64,000 bases of DNA from NCBI GenBank assembly GCA_028044295.1, contig JAOFSE010000008.1:34994-98993 (forward strand). The letters run 5' to 3'. The notes under the pieces are model-generated. The model was given only the letters and a program-made list of their open reading frames with translations, did not search any database and was not told the DNA's origin. The position numbers were made by a program, and so were the translations under genes. The DNA comes from Sulfurimonas sp. (lineage in GTDB: Bacteria; Campylobacterota; Campylobacteria; Campylobacterales; Sulfurimonadaceae). Positions 25,618 to 35,180 of this stretch are shown in pieces. The stretch's first letter is position 1. Each line of letters begins with the position of its first letter.

Positions 25618-27056
25618 AAGAAGTCTATCTCTTCACAAACTTCATCTTCAGCTGTTTCGTCATATTCTATAAACATTATTATTGTATCTACATTTGAAAA
25701 AAATGAATCATTTAAAAAATCATGATTTGGTATGTTATTTTGAAATATCTCTTTTCTCCATACAATTAAATCATTTACAAACCCTTCTACTAAAGCACTA
25801 ATGTTTGACATTTTTTCTCTATCATCAAAAAGTAATTGTGAATTATCATAAAGATTCACACCAAGCTTAACTATACATGCTCCTAACTCTGAAAAAATCG
25901 GATAATTGCTTAAAATAGTTCCATACCTTCTAATATCTTCTCCTAATCTACAGTATTCATCTAAAGTAGAGCTATGGTTCATAGTAACAGATACTGCTAA
26001 AGAATCTATTTCATCTTCTAGGTCTTCTAACTCATATATATCATTATCTATAATATATTCCAAATAGTTTATCTCTTCATTTACTGTGATTTCTTCTTGC
26101 TTTTCTGGCTCTTTTACTTTAGCCTGCTTTTTCACCTTAGATTCAAAACCATTAAGCTCTAAATAGCTACGAATCACTCCTTCAAAATTTTTATCCAATA
26201 TAAAAGATATTTTCTCATAAAGCATGCTATTAAAACTATATTTAGCAAATATAAGAGATGTTATAGTGTTTTTAAACTCTACACATATTATAAATATATC
26301 CGTAAGCTGTAGGTTTTTATTTTTAAAAAATTCCAACATCAGCATCATCGCAGGGCACTGTCCAACATCTTTTTTTTCTTTTATAACTTCAATAAAATAT
26401 TCTATCACATGCACACCATAATGGCTTCTGAAAAATTCTAGATCAATCTCATATTTTTTTAAGTTAGCCTGTACTAAATTATGATTTACCCAAGTATGTG
26501 AAATAGCCTCTGTATTAGGTACTATTGAATCTAATACATCTTTAGGTGAGTAAACATATTCAAGGTTTACTTTATCTCCACTTAGTATATTTGTATCTTC
26601 TATTTGCTTGTAATGTTTCTCCACTACTTTTCTATCCGATATAGATTGAGAAGTTGTATAAAGTGTATATTTAAGTTGCGCATCTTGTATAGGCTTAGTT
26701 ATAAACCCTTTTACCCCGAGTTCTATAGACTTCAGTAGATAACTAGAATCACTATGAGCTGTAATAAATATAATTGCTTGCTCATGGTTGAAACTTCTAA
26801 TCTTTGTGCACATTTCGATACCATCCATTTGTGGCATCTTAATATCTGAAATTACAATATCATACGCATCACCATTTTCATTTGCGTACTCTCTATATTT
26901 GTTATAACCATCTTCTCCATTTTCAGCTGTATCGACAAGCTTGAAATAATCATTTAGAAAAATAGTCGTTGAATTTCTCAATTCTTTATCATCTTCTACA
27001 TACAGTACGTTAAGATCTTTGGAGTATTCTAGTATTAGGTTAGCATTAATGTTCAT
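25614..27056 (-). CDS. Response regulator with an uncharacterised two-part output region
   Basis: The receiver domain (about 14-132) has LYVEDDKE, the Asp in IVISDIKMPQMDG and Lys in ITKPIQDA. The remaining 340 residues hold two helical regions (about 180-310 and 345-480) split by a Lys/Glu-rich linker. The second contains YCRLGEDIRRYGTILSN and NDLIVWRKEIFQ, a pattern I believe recurs in Campylobacterota receivers, but I know of no described function. No DNA-binding or catalytic motif is visible. It is 3 bases upstream of the end of the next regulator. Confidence 0.8.
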   Translation of the reverse strand: MNINANLILEYSKDLNVLYVEDDKELRNSTTIFLNDYFKLVDTAENGEDGYNKYREYANENGDAYDIVISDIKMPQMDGIEMCTKIRSFNHEQAIIFITAHSDSSYLLKSIELGVKGFITKPIQDAQLKYTLYTTSQSISDRKVVEKHYKQIEDTNILSGDKVNLEYVYSPKDVLDSIVPNTEAISHTWVNHNLVQANLKKYEIDLEFFRSHYGVHVIEYFIEVIKEKKDVGQCPAMMLMLEFFKNKNLQLTDIFIICVEFKNTITSLIFAKYSFNSMLYEKISFILDKNFEGVIRSYLELNGFESKVKKQAKVKEPEKQEEITVNEEINYLEYIIDNDIYELEDLEDEIDSLAVSVTMNHSSTLDEYCRLGEDIRRYGTILSNYPIFSELGACIVKLGVNLYDNSQLLFDDREKMSNISALVEGFVNDLIVWRKEIFQNNIPNHDFLNDSFFSNVDTIIMFIEYDETAEDEVCEEIDFF

Positions 27057-27059
27057 ATC

Positions 27060-28751
27060 TTACACATTACCTATATTTTCAAGGGGTTCACTAAAATAAT
27101 AACCCTGATACTCATCTACATTTAACTCTTTTAACATTTCAAATATAGTTTTAGAGTGAACAAATTCCGCTATAACTTTAATACCGAGCTTATGCGAGAA
27201 TCCTACTATAGCTTCTACTAAGGTGAATGAACGGTTATTTGTATCAATATCTTTAACTAGAGAACCATCAATTTTCAGATAATCAGGTTCTATTTCTAAA
27301 ATATGCTCAAAATTAGAAAATCCAGTACCAAAATCATCTATAGCTACCTTAACACCATACTTTTTAAAACGAAGTATAAAAGACTTTACATCAGAATAGT
27401 TTTCTATACTCTCATTTTCAGTTAGCTCAAATACACATCTACTACCAACTTCTACATGTAAGTTTAAAAATTCTTCTATTCTATCTACTAATTCAATGTT
27501 TTTTATATCACTGTATGTAAAATTAATACTTAATACATCTTTAGTGTTTGCTAAATAGTGTAATGATGTAAAAATTACATTTTCTGAGAGTTTGTCATAA
27601 AGCTTGGTTTTTATAGATACATCCAAAAAGTGAAAAGGAGAAATTAACTTTTTACTATCTCTATCGCGTAATCTCATTAAAGACTCACTCTTTATAACTT
27701 TTCCAGACACATCAACAATAGGTTGATAAACCGTAACAACTCTATTTTCATCTATTGCAGAAATAATTTCATCTCTTACGTCAAGTATATGCTGACTCTC
27801 TTTTTTATGGTTAATTTCATCACTATAATATGTATACCTTTTAGAGTAGTCTTTAGAATACTCTAATGCTGTTCTTGCTGATTCGTAGGGATTCTCATTC
27901 CCTATTGAGATTCCAATACTCACATCAACTGTTATGGTATATCCATCAACTGATAGCTTCAAAGAATTTAAGTTTGTAACTAGTAAGTCTATAAATGATT
28001 TATAGTTAGTATCTTTATTTGTGTTCTTATCTAAAATAGCAAATTCATCAGAAGACAATCTGTATATGTTGTATGTGCTACCAGCTATTAAGTCATTTAA
28101 CTCTTTTGCAAAAGAAGCTAATACTTTACTACCAATACTACTCCCATATACCTCATTAACAACTCTAAACTTATCAATATCTACCAAGAAAACAGTTGGG
28201 GATGATACAGTTTCCAGGTCGTTAAAAAACGAGTATCTACTATACATCTCTGTAACTGAATCATAATGTAATTTATGTTCAATGAATTGATTTCTTTTTT
28301 GAACTTCTGACTCTAGGTGAGATTGATAATTATCACTCATTTTTAATAGATGTATTTTCTGAGTCACTTTATATAGTGCATTTAAAACTTGATCATGTTT
28401 TATTGGTTTAGTTATGTAGGAGTCTATATTTAAATCAATCGCATCTAAAAAGTATTTGCTATCACTATGAGCAGATAAAAATATAACTGCTATATCCTTA
28501 TCCGTTTCCCTAATCTTCTTTAACATATCTATTCCGTTTAGATTAGGCATAGATATATCACTCAAAATTAGATCAAACTTCTCTGCATTAAACTTTTCAA
28601 GAGCATCTTCTCCATCTACAGCTGTGACTATATTTTCAAAAAAATTGTTTAATAGGTTTAATGTTGTTGTAAAAGCATTTGGATCATCCTCAACGTATAG
28701 CAGTTTAAGATCTCTGCTCATTGATAATAGCTCTTTCATATTTGCAAACAT
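27060..28751 (-). CDS. Receiver-GGDEF-EAL cyclic-di-GMP regulator
   Basis: The 563 residues comprise a receiver (about 14-130, Asp in ILSDISMPNLNG), a GGDEF domain whose signature is degenerate (SSDEF, near 225), and an EAL domain. The EAL keeps the catalytic set ESLMRLR, FELTENES, AIDDFGTGFSNF, YLKIDG, IAEFV and EYQGYYF. The EAL should cleave cyclic di-GMP while the GGDEF half may only sense GTP. It probably acts in the same circuit as the two regulators beside it. Confidence 0.9.
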   Translation of the reverse strand: MFANMKELLSMSRDLKLLYVEDDPNAFTTTLNLLNNFFENIVTAVDGEDALEKFNAEKFDLILSDISMPNLNGIDMLKKIRETDKDIAVIFLSAHSDSKYFLDAIDLNIDSYITKPIKHDQVLNALYKVTQKIHLLKMSDNYQSHLESEVQKRNQFIEHKLHYDSVTEMYSRYSFFNDLETVSSPTVFLVDIDKFRVVNEVYGSSIGSKVLASFAKELNDLIAGSTYNIYRLSSDEFAILDKNTNKDTNYKSFIDLLVTNLNSLKLSVDGYTITVDVSIGISIGNENPYESARTALEYSKDYSKRYTYYSDEINHKKESQHILDVRDEIISAIDENRVVTVYQPIVDVSGKVIKSESLMRLRDRDSKKLISPFHFLDVSIKTKLYDKLSENVIFTSLHYLANTKDVLSINFTYSDIKNIELVDRIEEFLNLHVEVGSRCVFELTENESIENYSDVKSFILRFKKYGVKVAIDDFGTGFSNFEHILEIEPDYLKIDGSLVKDIDTNNRSFTLVEAIVGFSHKLGIKVIAEFVHSKTIFEMLKELNVDEYQGYYFSEPLENIGNV

Positions 28752-28763
28752 TTCACAACACCC

Positions 28764-28792
28764 TTTTTTGATACATAAACTATATCAAAAAA
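28764..28792. repeat. Perfect 10-base inverted repeat upstream of the GGDEF-EAL gene
   Basis: TTTTTTGATA (28764-28773) and TATCAAAAAA (28783-28792) surround a 9-base spacer. It lies in the 61-base gap between the end of hisD and the start of the GGDEF-EAL gene, so it may be a terminator for the hisD operon or an operator of the regulator gene. Confidence 0.4.
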
Positions 28793-28812
28793 TAGTGTCA
28801 TAAATGTGTCAA

Positions 28813-30105
28813 TTATTTGCTTAATCTAACCCTTACAGACTGTTCATGAGCAGTTAATCCCTCTGTATTTGCGATGAGAGCACAGTCCTCTCCAATTTCA
28901 TTAATAGCTTTTTTACTAAATGAAATAATTGAAGTTTTTTTCATAAAATTTTCAACTCCAAGAGGAGAGTAAAATTTTGCAGTTCCTCCTGTTGGAAGTG
29001 TATGATTTGGACCAGCTACATAATCACCAATTGCTTCAGGAGTGTTGTGACCTAAGAAGATTGCACCTGCATGTTTTATCTGAGGTAGGAACTCAAATGC
29101 ATTATCTGTAGCAACTTCTAGGTGTTCTGGTGCGATTTCATTCATAAGTGAGATAGCTTCATCCATATCTTTAGTTACTATGATAGCCCCTCTCTCCTCT
29201 ATAGATTTTCTAGCAATCTCTTCACGAGGTAATTTAACTAACCAGTTTTCTATCTCAACTTTAACATCATCAGCTAACTTTTGAGATGGAGTAATTAAAA
29301 TTGAACTTGCCATCTCATCATGCTCTGCTTGAGATAATAAATCAATAGCTAAGTGATTTGCATTTGCACTATCATCTGCTAGTATCCCTATCTCACTAGG
29401 TCCTGCTATCATGTCAATATTCACATCACCAAAAACCATTTTTTTAGCAGTTGCAACAAAAATATTACCTGGCCCTGTAATAACATCAACCTTAGGAATA
29501 TTTTCAGTTCCATAAGCCATTGCAGCAATTGCAGATGCACCACCAACTTTATAAACTTGTTCTACTCCACATAAGTGACAAGCAGCAAGTAAAAGTTCAT
29601 TTGGTTCATTATCAGGTGTTGGAGTACAAACAACAATATTTTCAACTCCTGCAACTTGAGCTGGAATCACATTCATAAGAAGTGATGATGGATAAGCTGC
29701 TTTCCCGCCTGGTATGTAAAGACCAGCACTATCAACTGGAGTTACTTTTTGACCTAAGATAGTTCCATTTGGCTCATCGTCAAACCAAGACTTTGGTTTT
29801 TGTTTTTCATGATAAACTTTGATTCTGTCATACGCTAAATGTAGTGCATTCTTTAAGTCTTTATCAATATTGTCATAAGCTTTTTTCATAGACTCAGTAG
29901 AGATTTTCAAGTCCTCATTAGATGAAGGGCTCCAGTTATCAAACTTTGATATATGTCCAAACAGAGCTTTATTTTTGTCACTTTTTATCTCATTTATTAT
30001 GCCACCAACAATAGAACTAACATTGTCAATATCCATTTTTCCTCTTTGTAAAAGTTCTTCAAACTGCTCTTTAAAGTCTTTACATGTAGAAGTTGTAAAA
30101 ATCAT
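28813..30105 (-). CDS. hisD: Histidinol dehydrogenase
   Basis: HisD makes histidine from histidinol by two NAD+-dependent oxidations. The 430-residue protein has the expected DVITGPGNIFVATAKKMVFG and IDMIAGPSEIGILAD, the zinc-site region LLSQAEHDEMA, and the late segments EIAPEHLEV and HNTPEAIGDYVAGPNHTLPTGG. It starts in a TAATG overlap with the thioredoxin gene and is the last gene of the aroK-thioredoxin-hisD unit. Confidence 0.97.
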   Translation of the reverse strand: MIFTTSTCKDFKEQFEELLQRGKMDIDNVSSIVGGIINEIKSDKNKALFGHISKFDNWSPSSNEDLKISTESMKKAYDNIDKDLKNALHLAYDRIKVYHEKQKPKSWFDDEPNGTILGQKVTPVDSAGLYIPGGKAAYPSSLLMNVIPAQVAGVENIVVCTPTPDNEPNELLLAACHLCGVEQVYKVGGASAIAAMAYGTENIPKVDVITGPGNIFVATAKKMVFGDVNIDMIAGPSEIGILADDSANANHLAIDLLSQAEHDEMASSILITPSQKLADDVKVEIENWLVKLPREEIARKSIEERGAIIVTKDMDEAISLMNEIAPEHLEVATDNAFEFLPQIKHAGAIFLGHNTPEAIGDYVAGPNHTLPTGGTAKFYSPLGVENFMKKTSIISFSKKAINEIGEDCALIANTEGLTAHEQSVRVRLSK

Positions 30106-30524
30106 TATTTATCTTTCCCTTTGTTAAAATCTTCTTTCACAATTGCTATTGCATCTAAAAAGTTTAAAGTATCAATAGCCCCCATGAGTGGTTGGTACAT
30201 TGGCGTACCATTTGGTAGTAAAAACCATAAAGCAGGAGTTCCTGGAGTCCATAAATGTGGTGGCATATAATCTTTTTCATCACTATATGCAATAATAGAT
30301 ATGAAGCTTTTATTTAACTCTTTTATCACTTTGTCATCTTTAAATGTAGTGTTATCAAGTTGAACACAATACCTACATGTATGTCTTGAAGATACAAAAA
30401 ATACAGGTTTATTTAACTTTTTTGCACTCTCCATACCAGAACTATAATCTTTAGCCCAGTTAATCTCTGAAGCTATTAGGCTTAGGCTACATGTAAGTAG
30501 CAAAGTAATGAATAGTTTATACAT
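30105..30524 (-). CDS. Exported thioredoxin-like protein
   Basis: A signal peptide (about 1-18) precedes a thioredoxin-like fold of about 120 residues, with active site CRYC (in RHTCRYCVQL, near 50-53) and later WTPGTPALWFLLPNG. This is the DUF255/thioredoxin_7 pattern of periplasmic disulfide reductases. Its physiological target is unknown. It overlaps aroK by 8 bases and hisD by one. Confidence 0.82.
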   Translation of the reverse strand: MYKLFITLLLTCSLSLIASEINWAKDYSSGMESAKKLNKPVFFVSSRHTCRYCVQLDNTTFKDDKVIKELNKSFISIIAYSDEKDYMPPHLWTPGTPALWFLLPNGTPMYQPLMGAIDTLNFLDAIAIVKEDFNKGKDK

Positions 30525-31032
30525 AATCTTTTACCTTTTGCAGAAGTTCTTTAGAGCAATCAAATGCACTTTTATCTGTTACATCTATAACTATATCAGC
30601 TAAGTCTAAATACTCAGGTAACCTAGTATTATATAACTCTTTAGCAGCTTTTAAATCGCTTAAAAGTGGTCTTTTCTTTAATTTTTTCACAGCATTAGGA
30701 TGTGAATTTATACGCTGAAGTATCTTTTCAAATGGAGAATTGAGTAAAACAACTACACCTATATCTTTTAAATTCTCTTGTTTGTAAAACCCACCACCTG
30801 TAGAGATTAAAGTTGAGTTCACATTAGTTTGTAACCATACTGATACTTTTTTTTCTAAAGCTCTAAAGTGTTCTTCACCATCTTGTGCAAATATTTTTTT
30901 AATTGTCTTATTTTCCATACTCTCTATAAGATCATCGGTATCTATAGCAAGATAATCAGAATGCTTTATAACTTCCCGAGCCACACTACCCTTACCAACA
31001 CCCATAAAACCAATCAATATAATGTTTTTCAC
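30517..31032 (-). CDS. aroK: Shikimate kinase
   Basis: The 171-residue enzyme phosphorylates shikimate in aromatic amino acid synthesis. It has the Walker A loop GFMGVGKGS (about 8-16), the substrate Asp in AIDTDDLIE, an Arg-containing FRALEKKV and the glycine loop STGGGFY. GKGS replaces the more common GKST/GKTT. A TATAAT box (31063-31058, minus strand) lies upstream. Confidence 0.95.
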   Translation of the reverse strand: MKNIILIGFMGVGKGSVAREVIKHSDYLAIDTDDLIESMENKTIKKIFAQDGEEHFRALEKKVSVWLQTNVNSTLISTGGGFYKQENLKDIGVVVLLNSPFEKILQRINSHPNAVKKLKKRPLLSDLKAAKELYNTRLPEYLDLADIVIDVTDKSAFDCSKELLQKVKDYV

Positions 31033-31057
31033 TAAATAACTTCCTTCTTAATATGAA

Positions 31058-31112
31058 ATTATATCCAAATATTATTTTTCACATTGTTATTTAAACATCT
31101 TTTTACTATAAT
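31058..31112. promoter_or_regulatory. Divergent promoters for aroK and ctpA
   Basis: A TATAAT reads leftwards at 31063-31058 towards aroK, 26 bases before its start codon. A second TATAAT reads rightwards at 31107-31112 towards ctpA, 29 bases before its ATG. The 108-base gap holds both and no other feature. Confidence 0.5.
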
Positions 31113-31140
31113 ATCCTTTTTAAATTTAACAGGAAATATT

Positions 31141-32451
31141 ATGAAAAATAAAAAGTTTATTACTCTAGGGTTTACTTCCGTTTTAGTAGCTACCCTACTC
31201 CTCTTTTCAACAAATGTTTTTGCACAGGTAGAAAATACTAACGTTAAAGAAGAGGCTAGTAGACTAGAAGCCCTTGCTAAATTTACCAAAGTTATCAGTA
31301 TTGTTGAGCAATACAATGTGGATGAAGTATCTATAGAAGAACTTATGGATAAAGCACTAGAAGGTATGATGAACAATCTTGATGCACACTCAAACTATCT
31401 AAAACAAAAAGATTTTAAGAACCTAAAGGTTCAAACAGATGGTGAGTTTGGTGGACTAGGTATAACAGTAGGAATCAAAGATGGTGCACTTACTGTAATC
31501 TCTCCAATAGAAGGTACTCCCGCAGATAAAGCTGGTTTAGAAGCTGGTGACATCATTCTAAAAATAAATGATGAATCAACTCTAAATATGACGATAGATG
31601 AAGCTGTATCTATTATGCGTGGTAAAGTTGGTGATCCTATTGAAATTACAATTGTCAGAAAAGGTGAGGCTAAACCAATCAAAATAAACATCATTAGAGG
31701 TGTTATAACTATTGAGTCTGTTTATGCTAAAACTATTGGAAACAACATTCAATACATTAGAGTTACTAGCTTTGACAAAAAAGTTGTTGAAGATGTAGCT
31801 AAAGAAATAAATGATAAAAAAGACTTCACTAAAGGAATTATTCTTGATCTAAGAAATAATCCTGGTGGTCTACTTGGTCAAGCTGTTGGACTTGTTGATA
31901 TTTTTGTTGATAAGGGAGACATAGTTTCTCAAAAAGGTCGTGAAACATCTGATAACGAACTATACTCAGCTTCATCATCAAATACACTAACAAAGGTTCC
32001 TTTAGTTGTTCTCATCAACGGAGGAAGTGCTAGTGCAAGTGAGATCGTGAGTGGTGCTCTTCAAGATCATAAACGTGCTATTGTAGTTGGAGAAAATACA
32101 TTTGGAAAAGGTAGTGTACAAATTGTACTTCCTATCACAGATGAAGAAGCTATTAAATTAACTATCGCTAGATACTATCTTCCAAGTGGAAGAACTATTC
32201 AGGCTGTTGGTGTGAAACCAGACATCGAAGTTTTACCAGGTGAGGTAAAAACTCGTGAAAATGAGTTTGCTCTAAAAGAAGCTGATTTGAAAAAGCACCT
32301 AAAAGAAGAACTTGAAAAAGTTGACGGTAAAAAACCTAAAGAAAAAATAGAAGTTTCAAAATTCATCATAACTGAAGAGATGATGAATAAAGACATGCAG
32401 CTAAAAGAAGCATCAAATATATTAAAAGCACTAATAATAACACAAGGATAA
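31141..32451 (+). CDS. ctpA: Carboxyl-terminal processing protease (S41 family)
   Basis: An exported serine protease. The 436-residue product has a signal anchor (about 8-26), a PDZ domain (about 85-170, [12 protein letters not shown]), and the S41 catalytic core with nucleophile Ser in [15 protein letters not shown] and general-base Lys in [13 protein letters not shown] 31141 with AGGAAAT upstream is the natural start; the frame is open 19 codons further up. Substrates are likely periplasmic. It leads the purC-purS-purQ run, with 4 bases to purC. Confidence 0.93.
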   Translation: MKNKKFITLGFTSVLVATLLLFSTNVFAQVENTNVKEEASRLEALAKFTKVISIVEQYNVDEVSIEELMDKALEGMMNNLDAHSNYLKQKDFKNLKVQTDGEFGGLGITVGIKDGALTVISPIEGTPADKAGLEAGDIILKINDESTLNMTIDEAVSIMRGKVGDPIEITIVRKGEAKPIKINIIRGVITIESVYAKTIGNNIQYIRVTSFDKKVVEDVAKEINDKKDFTKGIILDLRNNPGGLLGQAVGLVDIFVDKGDIVSQKGRETSDNELYSASSSNTLTKVPLVVLINGGSASASEIVSGALQDHKRAIVVGENTFGKGSVQIVLPITDEEAIKLTIARYYLPSGRTIQAVGVKPDIEVLPGEVKTRENEFALKEADLKKHLKEELEKVDGKKPKEKIEVSKFIITEEMMNKDMQLKEASNILKALIITQG

Positions 32452-32455
32452 GCGA

Positions 32456-33169
32456 GTGGAAAAAAGAGAACTACTATACGAAGGTAAGGCTAAAAAGTTA
32501 TTTTTAACAGATGATGACAATTTAGTAATATCTGAATTTAAAGATGACTTAACAGCATTTAATGGCGAAAAAAAGTCTAGTGAATCCGGTAAAGGTGCAC
32601 TAAACAACAAAATTTCTACTGAACTTTTTAAACTTTTAGACTCTAAAGGAATCCCAACTCACTTTGTAAAAATGTTAGATGATAACCACATGCTTCATAA
32701 AAAAGTTGATGTTATTATGATTGAGGTTATTGTACGTAATGTTGCAACAGGTAGTCTTACTCGTAACCTAGGGATAGAAGATGGAACAGTTCTTCCGTTT
32801 ACTTTAGTAGAATTCGATTATAAAAATGATGACTTAGGTGACCCTAAACTTAATGACCAACATGCACTTATTTTAGAGCTTGTTGATCATCAAGATGAGT
32901 TAGATAAGCTTCGTCGTGTTGCAAGAGAGATCAATGATATTTTAAGACCATACTTTGAAGAGAAAGGTCTTAATTTAGTTGACTTCAAACTAGAGTTTGG
33001 AAAAGACAAGGATGGTAATATTATTCTTATCGATGAAATCTCTCCAGACAACTGTCGTTTTTGGGATATAGAGAGTGGTGAAAAGATGGATAAAGATAGG
33101 TTTCGTCAAGGTTTAGGTGGCTTAAAAGTAGCCTACGAAGAAGTATTAAATAGAATATTAGGAAAATAA
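32456..33169 (+). CDS. purC: SAICAR synthetase
   Basis: PurC joins aspartate to CAIR in de novo purine synthesis. The 237-residue protein opens [14 protein letters not shown] and has the substrate motifs [32 protein letters not shown] and [11 protein letters not shown]. The start is GTG 32456 with AAGGA 7 bases upstream. It is followed 3 bases later by purS. Confidence 0.97.
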   Translation: MEKRELLYEGKAKKLFLTDDDNLVISEFKDDLTAFNGEKKSSESGKGALNNKISTELFKLLDSKGIPTHFVKMLDDNHMLHKKVDVIMIEVIVRNVATGSLTRNLGIEDGTVLPFTLVEFDYKNDDLGDPKLNDQHALILELVDHQDELDKLRRVAREINDILRPYFEEKGLNLVDFKLEFGKDKDGNIILIDEISPDNCRFWDIESGEKMDKDRFRQGLGGLKVAYEEVLNRILGK

Positions 33170-33172
33170 ATT

Positions 33173-33415
33173 ATGATAAAAGCAATAGTAAATGTATCTT
33201 TAAAAATGGGTGTATTAGATTCTCAAGGAAAGGCTGTTCATCACGCCCTAGACTCTCTTAACTTTTCTGGAGTTAATGATGTTCGTGTTGGTAAACAGAT
33301 TATTTTAAAGCTAGATACTGACGATAAATCAAAAGCTATGAGTGATGTAGAAAAAATGTGTGAAGACTTACTTGCAAACACAGTAATTGAAGATTACGAG
33401 ATAGAGCTAGTATAA
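33173..33415 (+). CDS. purS: FGAM synthetase subunit PurS
   Basis: This 80-residue subunit, with the small alpha-beta fold MIKAIVNVSLKMGVLDSQG and VGKQIILKLDTD, assembles with PurQ and PurL to make FGAM. PurS bridges the glutaminase and synthetase. It overlaps the purQ ATG by one base. purL is not in this window. Confidence 0.95.
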   Translation: MIKAIVNVSLKMGVLDSQGKAVHHALDSLNFSGVNDVRVGKQIILKLDTDDKSKAMSDVEKMCEDLLANTVIEDYEIELV

Positions 33416-34089
33416 TGAAAGTTACAATACTTCAGTTTCCTGGAACAAACTGTGAATATGATACTGAGCATGCTTTTAAAGCTCTTGGTGCAGATACAGA
33501 GATAGTATGGCATAAGGCAGAGTCTATACCAGCTGATACAAACTTACTTGTTGTAGCTGGTGGTTTCTCTTATGGAGACTATCTTAGAAGTGGTGCTATC
33601 GCTAAATTTTCTCCTGTTATGAAAGCAGTAAGTACTTATGCTGAGAATGGTGGAAAAGTTTTAGGAATATGTAATGGTTTTCAAGTTTTAACAGAAGCTG
33701 GCCTACTTCCTGGTGCACTTAAAAGAAATGATGGTCTTCACTTTATCTCTAAACACCATACTTTAAAAGTTATAAACAATGACAATATCTTCTTGGAAAA
33801 ACTAAATAAGGGTGATGTTGTAAACATTCCTATTGCTCATCATGATGGAAACTACTTTATTGATGAAGATGGTTTAAAAGACTTATATGCAAACAATCAA
33901 GTTCTTCTTACATACTCTGATGAAAATGGAGATGTTAAAAACCCTAATGGTAGCGTTGATTCTATCGCTGGTGTTTGTAATAAGAATAAAAATGTATTTG
34001 GACTTATGCCTCATCCTGAACGTGCAATGGAATCAATACTTGGATCGGATGATGGGATTAAAATGCTTGAGGGATTTTTAAAAGCATAA
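33415..34089 (+). CDS. purQ: FGAM synthetase glutaminase subunit PurQ
   Basis: A class I glutamine amidotransferase that supplies ammonia to PurL. The 224 residues carry the nucleophile Cys in LGICNGFQVL (about 82-91), the oxyanion motif GGFSYGDYLRSGAIA, and His and Glu in MPHPERAME. It ends in a one-base overlap with the next gene. Confidence 0.97.
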   Translation: MKVTILQFPGTNCEYDTEHAFKALGADTEIVWHKAESIPADTNLLVVAGGFSYGDYLRSGAIAKFSPVMKAVSTYAENGGKVLGICNGFQVLTEAGLLPGALKRNDGLHFISKHHTLKVINNDNIFLEKLNKGDVVNIPIAHHDGNYFIDEDGLKDLYANNQVLLTYSDENGDVKNPNGSVDSIAGVCNKNKNVFGLMPHPERAMESILGSDDGIKMLEGFLKA

Positions 34090-35180
34090 TGAGAATTTTG
34101 CTAGTATGCTTATTTTTCTTCTCAGCACTATTTGCTAATGAATTAGACAAGAATGCTACTCTTCTAGAAAAACCTCTACAAAAAGTTCTATATGTAAGCT
34201 ATGAAGATGTTCCAAAAAGAATTATTAATGGTTCAATCTTCACTATTACCATTAAGACACTATCAACAGTTAAAAACTTTACAGATATAACTTATGAACT
34301 ATCAGAATCACAAGGTTTAAAACTTTTAAGTGACTATCCATCAAGAGAAATTCATGATAAGTACTATTATGAGACTTTTTATTTTTTGGCAACTTCCAAG
34401 TCTGTTAAACTTCCAAACATAAAAGCGACCCTTCTCTCTTTTGATGACAACCAGTATGCAACAACAATCTTAGCTGGTAAACAAGTAAATGTTGTTTCAC
34501 TAAATCCAAAGAAAAACTTTGCAAATATAATAGCTGATTCATTTGAACTACTAGAATACAAAACGACAAGTTATGACACCCAATATAATATAGTTGTATT
34601 TTCTGCGGTGGCTACAACATCTGACATATCAGCATTTAACTTACAGAATATTCATAAACAAGGTATCGAGTCTGTATTAGAGTCTTATCTAGATTCTAAA
34701 ATTACATACTATGCTATTATAAGCAAAAAAATAAAGAATTTTTCATTTACATATTTCAATCTTAAAACGAACAAGTTTGAAATGCTAAATATTCCCATTA
34801 TTGTCAATGATGATAGTGTGACAACTCAAAGTGACTTAAAACCAAAAGATCAATCTCATCAACTCCTAAAAATAAAAATAGCATCTGCAGTAGCATTTAT
34901 ATTATTTATTGTAATTATGTGGAGAAAACAGTATATATATCTCTTTTTTGTTCTACTTCCTCTAGCATATATTGCATATTTATCAGTACCTTCAAAAGCC
35001 ATCTGTATCAAAGAGGGCTCAAATATACAATTACTTCCAGTTGAACATGGAACAATATTTGAAACAACACCTGTAGTTTATCACTTACTTAAAGAAGGTA
35101 AAACTAAAAACTATACAAAAGTAAAACTACAAAACGAAAGAATAGGATGGGTTAAAGATGAAGATATTTGCTCATATTAG
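34089..35180 (+). CDS. Membrane protein with N-terminal export signal and C-terminal SH3-like domain
   Basis: A 363-residue protein with a signal peptide (1-16), a periplasmic beta-rich region (about 20-255), two adjacent membrane helices (about 270-305) and a C-terminal bacterial SH3-like module (about 315-363, IQLLPVEHGTIFETTP, RIGWVKDEDIC). I do not know its function; the periplasmic part is reminiscent of BatD proteins. It overlaps purQ by one base and plsC by 23 bases. Confidence 0.65.
   Translation: MRILLVCLFFFSALFANELDKNATLLEKPLQKVLYVSYEDVPKRIINGSIFTITIKTLSTVKNFTDITYELSESQGLKLLSDYPSREIHDKYYYETFYFLATSKSVKLPNIKATLLSFDDNQYATTILAGKQVNVVSLNPKKNFANIIADSFELLEYKTTSYDTQYNIVVFSAVATTSDISAFNLQNIHKQGIESVLESYLDSKITYYAIISKKIKNFSFTYFNLKTNKFEMLNIPIIVNDDSVTTQSDLKPKDQSHQLLKIKIASAVAFILFIVIMWRKQYIYLFFVLLPLAYIAYLSVPSKAICIKEGSNIQLLPVEHGTIFETTPVVYHLLKEGKTKNYTKVKLQNERIGWVKDEDICSY

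Noticed and set aside
31084..31140. 19-codon N-terminal extension of ctpA
   Set aside because: It covers the candidate -10 box, and the signal anchor starts naturally at ATG 31141 with AGGAAAT upstream.
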